NCBI GenBank assembly: GCA_028695735.1
Contig: JAQVIJ010000001.1
Location: 237,081-301,080 of the forward strand
DNA length: 64,000 nt
Direction of reading: 5' to 3'
Source: Deltaproteobacteria bacterium
GTDB taxonomy: Bacteria > Desulfobacterota > Dissulfuribacteria > Dissulfuribacterales > DYLC01
In this document: positions 54,582 to 64,000 of the stretch, one piece after another
Layout: each line of letters begins with the position of its first letter
How positions within the stretch are numbered: position 1 is the stretch's first letter
Program-made: the position numbers and the translations under genes
Notes under the pieces: generated by a model
The model's input: only the letters and a program-made list of their open reading frames with translations
Told to the model about the DNA's origin: nothing
The model's database searches: none

Positions 54582-57404
54582 CTATTGAATGAAGCCGCTG
54601 TATCCCTCATGCAGGCCGATGGCCTTTTTCTCCATGACCTGCTGCTTCAATTGCGTAAAGGCCCTGGCCCGCTGCATGACCGATGGGATATCCAGAATCA
54701 ATGCAATGGATCCATCACCAAGGATGGTGGCGCCGGCAAAACCAGGTTGATCCGTCAGATATTCAGCCAATGGTTTTATCACGATCTCCTGCTGGCCGAT
54801 AAGTGCATCCACGCCAAGCCCTGCAACAAATTCACCATGTTGCACCATAACCACGAAAAATTTTCCCTGTTCCTGCACGGCCCCTGTGCCCCTGTAAATG
54901 GAAGACAGGCGAATGAATGGCATCGTCTGCTGCCTGATGGAAAACATCTCCATGCCCTCTATGCTGCTGATCTCCTCGGCACGAATCCTGAGGGTCTCCT
55001 GTATGACAGAGAGCGGCACTGCAAAGGTCTGCTGCCCCACCCGGACCAGAAGCGCCTGAATAATGGCAAGTGTCAGTGGAATACGGATCACAAACCGGGT
55101 GCCCTTGCCGTGTGTCGAGGATATCTGTATCTGTCCTCCGATCTTTTCCACATTCCTTCTGACCACATCCATCCCCACACCCCTGCCGGAGGTATCTGAG
55201 ACCTGAATGGCAGTGGAGATGCCAGGCAGGAAGATAAGTTCCCAGACCCTTTCGTCCGGCAAGCCCCTGGCCTGTTCAGCGGACAGGATGCCCATTGACA
55301 CGGCCTTTTGAACAAGTGCATCCCGGTCCAGTCCCTTTCCGTCATCCATTATGGTGATGGTAACGAAGTTACCTTCCTGTGATGCCGACAGCATTATTGT
55401 GCCCACAGCAGGTTTACCCAGCTTTTCACGGACATCAGGGGCCTCTATGCCGTGATCCACACAATTCCTTATGAGGTGCAGCATGGGGTCCACCATCTGC
55501 TCGATTACACGTTTATCCAGGGTGGTATCCGTCCCGGAGATGTCCAATGCCACCTTTTTGCCGAGTTTCTGGCTCAAATCCCTCACCATACGCGGATATC
55601 TGTCGAACAGTTGACCGATGGGCAGCATGCGCATCTTCATAATGCCGTCCTGCAGGTGGTTCAGGATACGGCTCATTGTAGAGGTCTGTTCACCCATACG
55701 TATCATGACGTCCTTGAACGCCTTGAGATCCCTATTGAGCAATCCCTTGCCCAGGAGATAGCGGTGAATGTCCCTCATCTGATCCGACATCTGTTTCATG
55801 CCTGCCCTCAACACCACCAGCTCACCCACATCCCCCAAAAGCTGGTCCACACGGGCCAGATCGATTCTGACCGTCTGGGTTGCAGGTGCTGCGACCTCGG
55901 TCTGCTGCCTGATACCTGACGTCTCCGATGCCTTTACGGCTGACGGCCGTGATATGTCAGCTGATAAAGGCTGCGTTGTCTCCTGGCCAGCCGGCATAGA
56001 CGTCCGGGTGGATTCAGCAGACTGCGCTGCAAGCATATCGTTGAAGGCGTTGTCAAAGGTGCCATCCTCCATGTCACCGGTGGAGATATTGCCTGAGAAT
56101 GGCCCCTCTTCGTGCTCCTCTGCCTCCATAACCTCAGTTGAATCCGATGCAGCCTGTGAGACCTGCATTTCTTTAAGGCCTGTGTCCAGCAGATTGTCCT
56201 GAAACAATCCATCCAACACATCATCGAGCTCGGAAATGCTTCCTATGGATGCCTCTTGCTGCCCACCATGCATCGCCTCGAACTTCTCCATTAGACCCGG
56301 CAGCATCTGCTGCAATCTCTCCCATAGATTTTGAAGTGGACTTGTAACCAGACATGCACCGCTATGACAGGCCGTCAGGGCCTCGGTCAGTCTCTCCATC
56401 CACTCGTCCATGAGCGCCACCACGTCCATGTAATCCATGTAATGGGCTGAACTCCGTATGGCCTCTATGGATTCCTGGCACTCAGTTATCCATGACTCAT
56501 CAGCCACCTCCGGCATTCTGGCTAATGGCATGGATTTTTCTGCAACGAAATCTAAAAAGATGCCGTAGAGTTCCTGATCATCTTCTTCGAGAAAGGCTGG
56601 CAATGACTCAGGGGTTTGTATCAGGATGTCTTCCACCTCTCCGATCAATGGCCTGAACAGGTCCAGCAGGTCTTGATAGAGTTTTTCCAGGTCACTGCGC
56701 GAGATCTCCTCCCCCCATTCCGAGATGGTGCCGCTGTGTTTTTTCAGGGCCTCCAGCAGGTCTTCAATGCCTACATAGTTTGTCATTCGCTCTATGTCGG
56801 AGATGATTCGCATGACCTCTGTTTTAGGGGCAGGGTCGTTTTGCAACAGGGTGGAAAGCTGCCAAAGCATGCCCTTGAGTTCATCTTTATAAATGGACAA
56901 GAGTTCCTCGTCCTCATCGCTTTCACTCACCGCGTCGGAGGTCTGTTCCAGGACCTGCATTTTTTCAGAGTCCTCGACACCTGAAACAGATGAGGACGAC
57001 GCCTCTGTTGCCTTTTCCGCAGGTTGCCTGCCGAATTCTTCAAATCTCGCGTTCAGGCCTGAAAAATCCGTCACCTCCTCACCCTGCGCCTCCAACTCCT
57101 TCAAAAGGGTTTTCAGGGCATCAACCCCCTGAAATATAAGGGCCATGCCTGGTTCGGCGATAGCAGCCTCACCTCTCCTGACGCGATCGAACATGTCCTC
57201 CATGGCATGAGCCAGTTTGGCCATGGATGTGAAACCCATATAACCAGAGGAACCCTTTATTGTATGTGTGTTTCTGAAACAGGCATCCAGCAGGGAACGA
57301 TTGGCGGGATCATGTTCCAGCACCAGAAGATTGTTTTCCAATTCATGCAGATTATCCTCTACCTCGGCCACAAACTCCTTAAGCATCTCCTTGTCAACAG
57401 CCAT
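54582..57404 (-). CDS. cheA: Chemotaxis histidine kinase CheA
   Basis: Hpt HTIKGSSGYMGF; HATPase LIRNCVDHGIEAPDVR, DDGKGLD, GRGVGMDVV; C-terminal CheW-like domain. Confidence 0.93.
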   Translation of the reverse strand: MAVDKEMLKEFVAEVEDNLHELENNLLVLEHDPANRSLLDACFRNTHTIKGSSGYMGFTSMAKLAHAMEDMFDRVRRGEAAIAEPGMALIFQGVDALKTLLKELEAQGEEVTDFSGLNARFEEFGRQPAEKATEASSSSVSGVEDSEKMQVLEQTSDAVSESDEDEELLSIYKDELKGMLWQLSTLLQNDPAPKTEVMRIISDIERMTNYVGIEDLLEALKKHSGTISEWGEEISRSDLEKLYQDLLDLFRPLIGEVEDILIQTPESLPAFLEEDDQELYGIFLDFVAEKSMPLARMPEVADESWITECQESIEAIRSSAHYMDYMDVVALMDEWMERLTEALTACHSGACLVTSPLQNLWERLQQMLPGLMEKFEAMHGGQQEASIGSISELDDVLDGLFQDNLLDTGLKEMQVSQAASDSTEVMEAEEHEEGPFSGNISTGDMEDGTFDNAFNDMLAAQSAESTRTSMPAGQETTQPLSADISRPSAVKASETSGIRQQTEVAAPATQTVRIDLARVDQLLGDVGELVVLRAGMKQMSDQMRDIHRYLLGKGLLNRDLKAFKDVMIRMGEQTSTMSRILNHLQDGIMKMRMLPIGQLFDRYPRMVRDLSQKLGKKVALDISGTDTTLDKRVIEQMVDPMLHLIRNCVDHGIEAPDVREKLGKPAVGTIMLSASQEGNFVTITIMDDGKGLDRDALVQKAVSMGILSAEQARGLPDERVWELIFLPGISTAIQVSDTSGRGVGMDVVRRNVEKIGGQIQISSTHGKGTRFVIRIPLTLAIIQALLVRVGQQTFAVPLSVIQETLRIRAEEISSIEGMEMFSIRQQTMPFIRLSSIYRGTGAVQEQGKFFVVMVQHGEFVAGLGVDALIGQQEIVIKPLAEYLTDQPGFAGATILGDGSIALILDIPSVMQRARAFTQLKQQVMEKKAIGLHEGYSGFIQ

Positions 57405-57463
57405 GATTCCTCCTCGATTCAGCAATGATGGATTTGACTCGCATCTCATTCACCTATAAAAAT

Positions 57464-57805
57464 CTATAGTAAGGACAACAAGCGGTCGTATTCGTCTTTT
57501 CTCAGAAACGCCACTGCGCCAAGGGCCCTTGCCTGTTCCACAATCTCTGCGTCGGAAACCAGGCTCATAAATATGATCTTTGCATCCTGCCGCTGTTTTT
57601 TTATGCGCCTTGCAGCCTCCACACCATCCAGACCCTTCATCGTAACATCCATGATCACAAAATCCGGCAGCAATTCCGCATAGAGCGCAATCGCCTGCTC
57701 TCCGTTTTCGGCCTGACCTATTACATCATGACCACCCTTCAGAAGGACCTCCACTATGCGTTTGCGCATGAAACTCGAGTCATCTACTACCAATATACGG
57801 GACAT
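57464..57805 (-). CDS. CheY-like response regulator
   Basis: RILVVDDSSFMRKRI...DFVIMDVTMKGLDGVEAARRI. Confidence 0.93.
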   Translation of the reverse strand: MSRILVVDDSSFMRKRIVEVLLKGGHDVIGQAENGEQAIALYAELLPDFVIMDVTMKGLDGVEAARRIKKQRQDAKIIFMSLVSDAEIVEQARALGAVAFLRKDEYDRLLSLL

Positions 57806-57846
57806 TCAGCCTCCTATCTTTTTGAAACTACAACAGGCCACAGGGT

Positions 57847-59244
57847 TCACTGCCTTGTCATTAAAATTTCAGCTATCTTTGCAGGGTCGATACTGGCCTC
57901 TTCAAGCTCCAGGGCCGCTATCTGCAACAGGGGATCGGCAAAAATAGCCGAATCCGCATTCTGTAAAAAGATATGCCCTCCATGCGTAACCACCTCCTGC
58001 AACCCGGCCTCCACATCCAATCTGGCGCCGCTCAAAATAAGGACATACAGATTGACTCCATAATATTTCGCAGCATCATTCAGAAAGACATTGAAATCCA
58101 GGGGCGACTCCCTGGAAACAACGGATAAGGACACCGTGTCCTGACGCGCATCAAACCGCCATGTATGTCTCCATGATGCAATTTTACAGGCGTTGCCCTG
58201 AAGAATATCACCATTTTTCATGGCGGACAGATGAAAACAGAAAGATTTGGAGAGATAGTCTGCAAACGGCTGTAGAAACCCCTCAGCCATGTCCTGAAAA
58301 ATCACGACACCAATGCCCTCCAGACCACACAGGGCCGGCAGAAGTCTTTGAATCTCAAGTATTCCGCCCACACCCCCCAAGACCACGAGCAGCCTTTCCG
58401 CCCTTTCCAGGATGCCTCTTTTGTGCATGACCGGCATGCCCCCCTTGGCCCTGCTTATATGTCGTAGAGAGTAATGCCTGACGTCCTGCACATGCCTTTT
58501 AAGCCTTTCTAAACAATCTGCCCACTCTGGTTCGGAAGCGGGTTTGGGCAGATAATCCACTGCGCCAAGACGCAGAAATTCCATAATTTTAGGCAGGGTG
58601 CCTGAGCCCATGGAACTCATAAGCAAAACAGGTGCGGGCGAACGGATCATGATATTTTTCAGCAGCACATCCCCTGCCATAACGGGCATGGTGATATCTA
58701 TGGTCAAAAGGTCTGGCCTGATACCATTCAAAAGCCCAAGGGCTGTCTTGCCGTCAACAGCCTTGCCTACGACCCTTGCGTTACACTGCTCCGTCAAGGC
58801 CTTTTCCAGGACATTGACGAAGAGACGCGAATCATCCACGATCATGACATCCGTTGGCCTGGAATTGGATGATGCAGCCCTTTCATCTGTCCTGCGCATG
58901 GCCTCCATGAGAAGTGCATGCCATGGGGCCTGAATGGTTTTCAGCACATGGTTCGCATCTGTAACAATGAATCTGCCCTCCCTCCAGCAGAGCAGTTCAT
59001 AAAAGGCCTCTTCTCCGCTCTGGGGGTTGCAACCACTTGTTTCAGCATGGACGATCTCACCATCCGTGAAATAGATGGCGCCGTTACCCTTTTGGGACTG
59101 AAAGGATATCTTTTTGTTGCCGCAAGGCACCTGACATAACATCTGAACCAGATCAGGCAGCGATATTCCGGTTAAAATACCGCAAAACCCCTCTTGTTTT
59201 GTATGAATCTGTTCGAGAATCGAAAGCAGGTCCTGTTCAGACAT
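57847..59244 (-). CDS. DUF4388 (PATAN-like) - REC - degenerate CheB-like methylesterase
   Basis: GILTGISLPDLVQMLC..GAIYFTDGEIVHAETSG DUF4388; REC DVMIVDDSRLF..LLTIDITMPVM; CheB-like LLVVLGGVGGILEIQRLLPAL. Confidence 0.8.
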   Translation of the reverse strand: MSEQDLLSILEQIHTKQEGFCGILTGISLPDLVQMLCQVPCGNKKISFQSQKGNGAIYFTDGEIVHAETSGCNPQSGEEAFYELLCWREGRFIVTDANHVLKTIQAPWHALLMEAMRRTDERAASSNSRPTDVMIVDDSRLFVNVLEKALTEQCNARVVGKAVDGKTALGLLNGIRPDLLTIDITMPVMAGDVLLKNIMIRSPAPVLLMSSMGSGTLPKIMEFLRLGAVDYLPKPASEPEWADCLERLKRHVQDVRHYSLRHISRAKGGMPVMHKRGILERAERLLVVLGGVGGILEIQRLLPALCGLEGIGVVIFQDMAEGFLQPFADYLSKSFCFHLSAMKNGDILQGNACKIASWRHTWRFDARQDTVSLSVVSRESPLDFNVFLNDAAKYYGVNLYVLILSGARLDVEAGLQEVVTHGGHIFLQNADSAIFADPLLQIAALELEEASIDPAKIAEILMTRQ

Positions 59245-59285
59245 ATACCGTGGTCACCTTCTGATGCCGCATGGGCAACCGCCCG

Positions 59286-60371
59286 TCAGGACGGCCACGA
59301 AACTATGGAAGACGATAGTTCGGCCAGTGAGCAGGTTTGGGCGTTTTCTATGCGGCCCGCAGCCTCAGCCAGCTCAGGCACAAGACAAGTCTCAGGCGTC
59401 TGCGCCAACACTATACCACCGCACCTGGCCAGTTCCCTGGCCCCCTCCAGCCCCTCGGTCCCATCTCCGGACAGGAATACAGCCAGACCCCTGGGACCGA
59501 AATGTTCGCTTACAGAGTAGAGCAGCAGGTCAAGGCCGCTTTCCATGCCCATAAGCCCGGAACGCTCGTTCAACAACAGGTAGGTGTCCTCGCCCCGATA
59601 TTCCAGGCTGGCCGACTCGGACATACTGACCAGATAGATGCTGCCGGCCTGAAGACGGCTGTCATTCGTCCCCCTCACCACAGGACACGGCAGATATGCC
59701 TTTAGATATTCGGCAAATGGACCGACATACTGGGATGCGACCCCGAGGAAGATCAGGACAGGCGTTGATGGAGGGGAACTCAGATTGGGCAGCAACGACA
59801 GAAGCGAGGCATACCCTCCTGTGGTTGCGCCTATGACCACTATGCCCTTTTCTGGCGCATGGGCTGCTGCAGCCAGGCCTCGAGGCCTTACCTTCAATCG
59901 CAGATAACGGGCTGCATCCAGTCTTACACGCGCCGCCCTCTTGAGTCTGGACTTCAGTATGTTGGCCTGTGCGAGAATGCTGTCGGCCTCGCCGGCATCC
60001 GACCTCGATGGCTTTTGAAAAAAATCCACCGCCCCATACCGAAGGGCCTCAAAGGTAATGCGTGAACCTTCAGCGGTAAAGGCGCTCAACATCAAAACCG
60101 GCACAGGGAATCGAATCATGATATGTTTGAGGGCGGTTATGCCGCTCATGCCGGGCATGTGCACGTCGAGTGTGCAGATATCACAATTGGCCTTGGGCAG
60201 CAGGTTCAACGCCTCCTGCCCGCTCATGGCATGACCGGCGATCTCTATCTCAGGGTCATCCTGAAGCATCTTTTCGATAGCCTTACAGAGCAGGGGTGAA
60301 TCGTCCACAATAAAAACCCGCACAGGCCGTGCGAGGTTGTTCCCAGAATTGATATCCGCATTGCTGCTCAT
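59286..60371 (-). CDS. REC - degenerate CheB-like methylesterase
   Basis: VFIVDDSPLLCKAIEKML..DICTLDVHMPGMSG; GIVVIGATTGGYASLLSLLPNL; AVFLSGDGTEGLEGARELA. Confidence 0.82.
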   Translation of the reverse strand: MSSNADINSGNNLARPVRVFIVDDSPLLCKAIEKMLQDDPEIEIAGHAMSGQEALNLLPKANCDICTLDVHMPGMSGITALKHIMIRFPVPVLMLSAFTAEGSRITFEALRYGAVDFFQKPSRSDAGEADSILAQANILKSRLKRAARVRLDAARYLRLKVRPRGLAAAAHAPEKGIVVIGATTGGYASLLSLLPNLSSPPSTPVLIFLGVASQYVGPFAEYLKAYLPCPVVRGTNDSRLQAGSIYLVSMSESASLEYRGEDTYLLLNERSGLMGMESGLDLLLYSVSEHFGPRGLAVFLSGDGTEGLEGARELARCGGIVLAQTPETCLVPELAEAAGRIENAQTCSLAELSSSIVSWPS

Positions 60372-61564
60372 AATGTCATCTCCAACGGTGCAGAGGTTTC
60401 ATCGGTACGTATCTCCAGACCCTCCTGTTCGGGCAGGGCCCCGGCATGGGAGGATTCCATGGCGGCGTCTGTCACTGTTAATGGCTGTTGCTGCACATCT
60501 TCATTCGCACCAACCGCAAACTTGAGACGGCTGCTGAAGATGTCCAGCCGATTCCAGAGGTCGTTTTCGGTCTGAACCTGAACGGCAGCCCCTGATTCAA
60601 TGGCATGTTTAGTTGCATGGGGGTAGATACAGATATCCGGCGACATGGCCAGACTGACACCACCGGCCTCTGCAACAGCAGCCATCCCCTCTATGCCTGC
60701 GTCTGACGGACCTCCAAAAAGCACCACCAGGGCCTTTTCCCTCAACTTTTCCGCCACAGCCAGCAAGAAGAGATCGAGGTCATCGTTTGGGGCAAGACGA
60801 TAAAAATGCGCCACACCCCGTTCAGAGCAGAATCTCTCCGCTATATCACAGGAAAGATCCTCGAAACCCTCTTCCTGTACGGGCGTCTGCAGCATCCCGC
60901 GTTCATCCACACGAATGCCCCAGGGCACGTGTCTGCTGAGTGCAGTGGCATAGGATTTGAGTACCTCAGGAGGCATGTCATGGATCACAAGAATGGAAAC
61001 CGGCAGAGAGGATTTCAGGTGCATGAGAGTCCGCATCACCTGACCGCAGGCGCCTTTCAATGCCAGAAATATCAACAGGCCGTTTGCACGCCCTGTAACA
61101 GGGACGGGCGATATTACAGGCATTCTCAGACGGGCGCGTTTTATATGCCTGGCATCCACAGTGACAGCCTGTTTCACTGCCATGCAAAGTTGTTCGGCCT
61201 GAGAGTGTATGTCCAGAGAGATGGTGCCCGACGGCTTTTGCAGAAAATCCACTGCCCCCAGCTTGAATGCCTCCAATGTGACTGGTCCATGGCCCCCCAT
61301 GCCGCTGATCATGATGATGGGCTTAGGGTTTTTTACCATGATATATTTGATGGCAGTGATACCGTCCATCACCGGCATATCCACATCCATTGTGATAACG
61401 TCCGGAGACAAGAGCTCAATAGCCTCAATGGCCTCCTGGCCATGGCTGGCCACTCCCACAACATTGATATCCGCATCCCTGGAAAAGATATCCACCAGCG
61501 CCCGCCTCATGAAAGCGGTATCGTCAACTATCAGCACTCTCACCGGATCTTTTGAATTTGCCAA
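60368..61564 (-). CDS. REC - degenerate CheB-like methylesterase
   Basis: VLIVDDTAFMRRALVDIF..DVITMDVDMPVMDG; VIHDMPPEVLKSYATAL; VVLFGGPSDAGIEGM. Confidence 0.8.
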   Translation of the reverse strand: MANSKDPVRVLIVDDTAFMRRALVDIFSRDADINVVGVASHGQEAIEAIELLSPDVITMDVDMPVMDGITAIKYIMVKNPKPIIMISGMGGHGPVTLEAFKLGAVDFLQKPSGTISLDIHSQAEQLCMAVKQAVTVDARHIKRARLRMPVISPVPVTGRANGLLIFLALKGACGQVMRTLMHLKSSLPVSILVIHDMPPEVLKSYATALSRHVPWGIRVDERGMLQTPVQEEGFEDLSCDIAERFCSERGVAHFYRLAPNDDLDLFLLAVAEKLREKALVVLFGGPSDAGIEGMAAVAEAGGVSLAMSPDICIYPHATKHAIESGAAVQVQTENDLWNRLDIFSSRLKFAVGANEDVQQQPLTVTDAAMESSHAGALPEQEGLEIRTDETSAPLEMTL

Positions 61565-61613
61565 GGGTTACCTCCTGTTGCGTTCATAGTAGGGGCTGGG
61601 CCCCGCCATACTG

Positions 61614-62462
61614 CTACGTGGACAACACCTCGTCCCAAGCCCTTTCAATCTCATTCTTTTGTTCCTTCATGTAAATCGCTACCCCTTTTATGATGTCCTG
61701 TGACAATGACAATGTCTTGGGGATCAAAAGCCGATTGTCCACATCCTCTCCATGCCATCCGATCTGTAATTTTTTGCACAATTGATCCGCCAGAAACAAC
61801 ACAGATGCGTGGGCGGTGTACGGGCCGGCGCCCTGGGGTCTGTGATGATAGCGAATGGCCTCGACGAACAATTCGCTCAACTTCCACCGGTGGGCAAGAT
61901 ATGCCCCAATCTCTGTATGTGGAATTCCGGCCTTTTCTTCCGCTGGATAGAGGTTTTTGATGCCATTGTTCGCCTTCAGGAGCTCTCGCATCTCATTTGG
62001 GAAATAAAGACACTGCAAAAAACGGCCGATATCATGCATGATGCCCAGGGTAAATACCTCTTCGGGGTCCATTCCCGGAATATGCTGGGCCAGCTTGTTG
62101 GCAGCGGTAGCCACCGCGACAGAATGAAGCCACAGGTCTTTGGTCTTGAATTCCTCGAAGCCCAGATCACCCGTCACCATGGTTGTAAGGGAGACACCCA
62201 CCACCAGATTCCGCACCTCTGCAAACCCCATGATCACTATGGCCCTCGCTATACTGCTGATCTTCCCGGCCATTCCATAGTATGGGGAATTGGCCACCTG
62301 TAACAGCTTGGCCGTGAGCAAAGGGTCTTCCTTGATAATGGTCTCGATGGTATCCGGCGTCGAAGATTCCTTCGCCAATTCGCTCAATACCTTATTGAGT
62401 GTGTTGGGAATGGAAGGCAGGTCTTGAATGCCGTTTAACCGTTCAACCAAAGACACATACAT
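61614..62462 (-). CDS. HDOD domain protein
   Basis: IQDLPSIPNTLNKVLSEL...DPLLTAKLLQVANSPYYGMAGKISSIARAIVIMGFAEVRNLV; HDxGRF. Confidence 0.9.
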   Translation of the reverse strand: MYVSLVERLNGIQDLPSIPNTLNKVLSELAKESSTPDTIETIIKEDPLLTAKLLQVANSPYYGMAGKISSIARAIVIMGFAEVRNLVVGVSLTTMVTGDLGFEEFKTKDLWLHSVAVATAANKLAQHIPGMDPEEVFTLGIMHDIGRFLQCLYFPNEMRELLKANNGIKNLYPAEEKAGIPHTEIGAYLAHRWKLSELFVEAIRYHHRPQGAGPYTAHASVLFLADQLCKKLQIGWHGEDVDNRLLIPKTLSLSQDIIKGVAIYMKEQKNEIERAWDEVLST

Positions 62463-62699
62463 GTGGCGGGTGCCTCCTTCCCATAAAATCGTTATATAAC
62501 ATATTATTCAGAATTGTTATCAATTATTGCAGATATATTTTTCATTGTAAAACCTTTCGGCAAGAATTTCACTTGAAAAAAATCCAACTACATAATAAAA
62601 AATGAATTGGATTGTGGCAACCAAGTTTCTGAGTAAATTTATAATGTGGCAACCGGCGCATAACCGGTATCTTAAAGTATTTCTTCATGGAGTCTAAAG

Positions 62700-63092
62700 A
62701 TGGGAGACCTCGTTTTAACCACCGCAAAATTGGACGCTATTCGAGCACAGCTGGAGAACAATCTGATATCAGCAGGCATACACTCGGTTTTGATAGTGGA
62801 CAGCGCAGGAAACATAATCGCCAGTTGCGGCGAACACATGCAGGGCATCGACAGCATCTCCCTTGCAGCACTCACGGCAGCCAATTTTGCAGCAACCTCA
62901 CAGATCGCCCGCATCATAGGAGAAGAGGACTTCAGTCTCCTATTCCACAAGGGCAAAAAAGACAGCATCCATTTTGCCAAAATAGGCCAGGATTATATCC
63001 TGATTTCCATCTTCAACGACAATGTCTCATTGGGGGTGGTCCGGCTAAAAGTCACAGAAGTATCCCAGCATCTACACGAATTATTGAATTGA
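62700..63092 (+). CDS. Roadblock/LC7 (MglB-like) domain protein
   Basis: SAGIHSVLIVDSAGNIIASCGE...LAALTAANFAATSQIARIIGEEDFSLLFHKG; followed by an MglA-like GTPase. Confidence 0.85.
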   Translation: MGDLVLTTAKLDAIRAQLENNLISAGIHSVLIVDSAGNIIASCGEHMQGIDSISLAALTAANFAATSQIARIIGEEDFSLLFHKGKKDSIHFAKIGQDYILISIFNDNVSLGVVRLKVTEVSQHLHELLN

Positions 63093-63142
63093 TGAGTCCA
63101 GACAACCACTAACGACACTCTAATATCTGACAGGATAAAAAA

Positions 63143-63757
63143 ATGGCTTTAATCGATCTCAGTAAAAAGGAAGTTCACTGTAAGGTGGTCTATTACGGTC
63201 CAGGCAGATGCGGTAAAACTACAAACCTCATCTATATCTACAATGCCATGAGTGATGCCGCCAAGGGCAAGATGCTGACCATCGAGACCAAAGGCGATCG
63301 CACCCTTTTTTTTGATCTTCTTCCCCTGAATCTGGGTAAAATAGGGGGATTTGACATTCGTATTCAGCTTTATACCGTGCCAGGACAGACTATTTATGCA
63401 TCTACACGTAAACTGGTTTTGAAAGGCGTGGACGGCGTGGTTTTCGTAGCGGACTCCCTGAAGGTCAGAAAGGCAAAAAACATCGAAAGCCTTCAGGACC
63501 TGGCCAATAATTTAAAAGAGCATGGCAAATCCATGGACGAAATCCCCATGGTGATACAATACAACAAACGGGACCTGGTATCCTCTCCCATACCCACCCT
63601 CTCCATTGAAGAAATGAAAAAGGATTTGAATCCTCAAAATAAATGGCCTGATTTCGAGGCATCGGCGGTAAAGGGGGCCGGGGTTTTTGAAACTTTGCGC
63701 GAAATCAGCAAGCTGACCGTTAAATATGTCGCAAAAAAGCATCTGCTGATCAAATGA
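63143..63757 (+). CDS. MglA-like small GTPase
   Basis: KVVYYGPGRCGKTTNLIYIYN P-loop; IQLYTVPGQTIYASTRKLVLKGVDGVVFVADS; NKRDL. Confidence 0.92.
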   Translation: MALIDLSKKEVHCKVVYYGPGRCGKTTNLIYIYNAMSDAAKGKMLTIETKGDRTLFFDLLPLNLGKIGGFDIRIQLYTVPGQTIYASTRKLVLKGVDGVVFVADSLKVRKAKNIESLQDLANNLKEHGKSMDEIPMVIQYNKRDLVSSPIPTLSIEEMKKDLNPQNKWPDFEASAVKGAGVFETLREISKLTVKYVAKKHLLIK

Positions 63758-63809
63758 CGAATACCATGTCCGCACAAAACCCCTCACAAATAAACCAGGA
63801 GGCATATGC

Positions 63810-64000
63810 ATGAACACTTCTGAGAATTCCATAGAACAACTCACGCAAGAGATGGAAAATGCCATCGATTCTCTTTTTACACCAACCAAAAAAATAGAGA
63901 TAGACCCTCTGACCAATGAAATCAAGGCCGAGAATAACACCCAGAGGACCGGGACCAGCCCCTCAGCCTCAGCAGCTCCGGAGATACATGACTCCATCCC
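63810..64000 (+). CDS. Hypothetical protein, truncated at window end
   Basis: ATG at 63810 after AGGAGG: MNTSENSIEQLTQEMENAIDSLFTPTKKIEIDPLTNEIKAENN..., open to the end. Confidence 0.6.
   Translation, partial: MNTSENSIEQLTQEMENAIDSLFTPTKKIEIDPLTNEIKAENNTQRTGTSPSASAAPEIHDSI

Noticed and set aside
62600-62700. Sigma-54 promoter upstream of the roadblock gene
   Set aside because: tggcaacc elements lack the correctly spaced TGGC-N8-TTGC pattern.

Overview
The window is a contiguous bacterial chromosome segment. Gene content (periplasmic [NiFe] hydrogenase, NrfD-type membrane protein, anaerobic-type cobI/cbiD, DUF134, MglA/roadblock) suggests a delta-proteobacterial/Desulfobacterota-like organism; this lineage is inferred, not tested. 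About half is housekeeping: tatC, pepP-like, Lon-like, ruvCAB, yebC, topA, dprA, rng, hisC, lolD-bamA-lpxD-fabZ, cobI, cbiD, holA, recA, alaS, mazG. Two accessory regions stand out. (1) About 2.2-15.7 kb, all on the minus strand: a run of exported proteins with several CsgG-like proteins, three proteins sharing a FlgT-N/LPP20-like motif, an HtrA-like protease, a DUF2807/GIN-domain protein, and two paralogous exported proteins built of 36-residue Asn/Ala/Val-rich repeats. I read this as a candidate curli-like (CsgG-type) secretion/assembly locus with non-canonical repeat substrates. (2) About 54.6-64 kb: a CheA/CheY module followed by three consecutive REC+CheB-like proteins that appear to have lost the catalytic Ser and His, plus HDOD, roadblock and MglA-like GTPase genes. 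There are also nested dispersed palindromic repeats, two of which appear to run in frame through the neighbouring cobI and cbiD genes, and a near-textbook TetR operator. No CRISPR, rRNA or tRNA was recognised. All family assignments come from reading motifs, without database searches.
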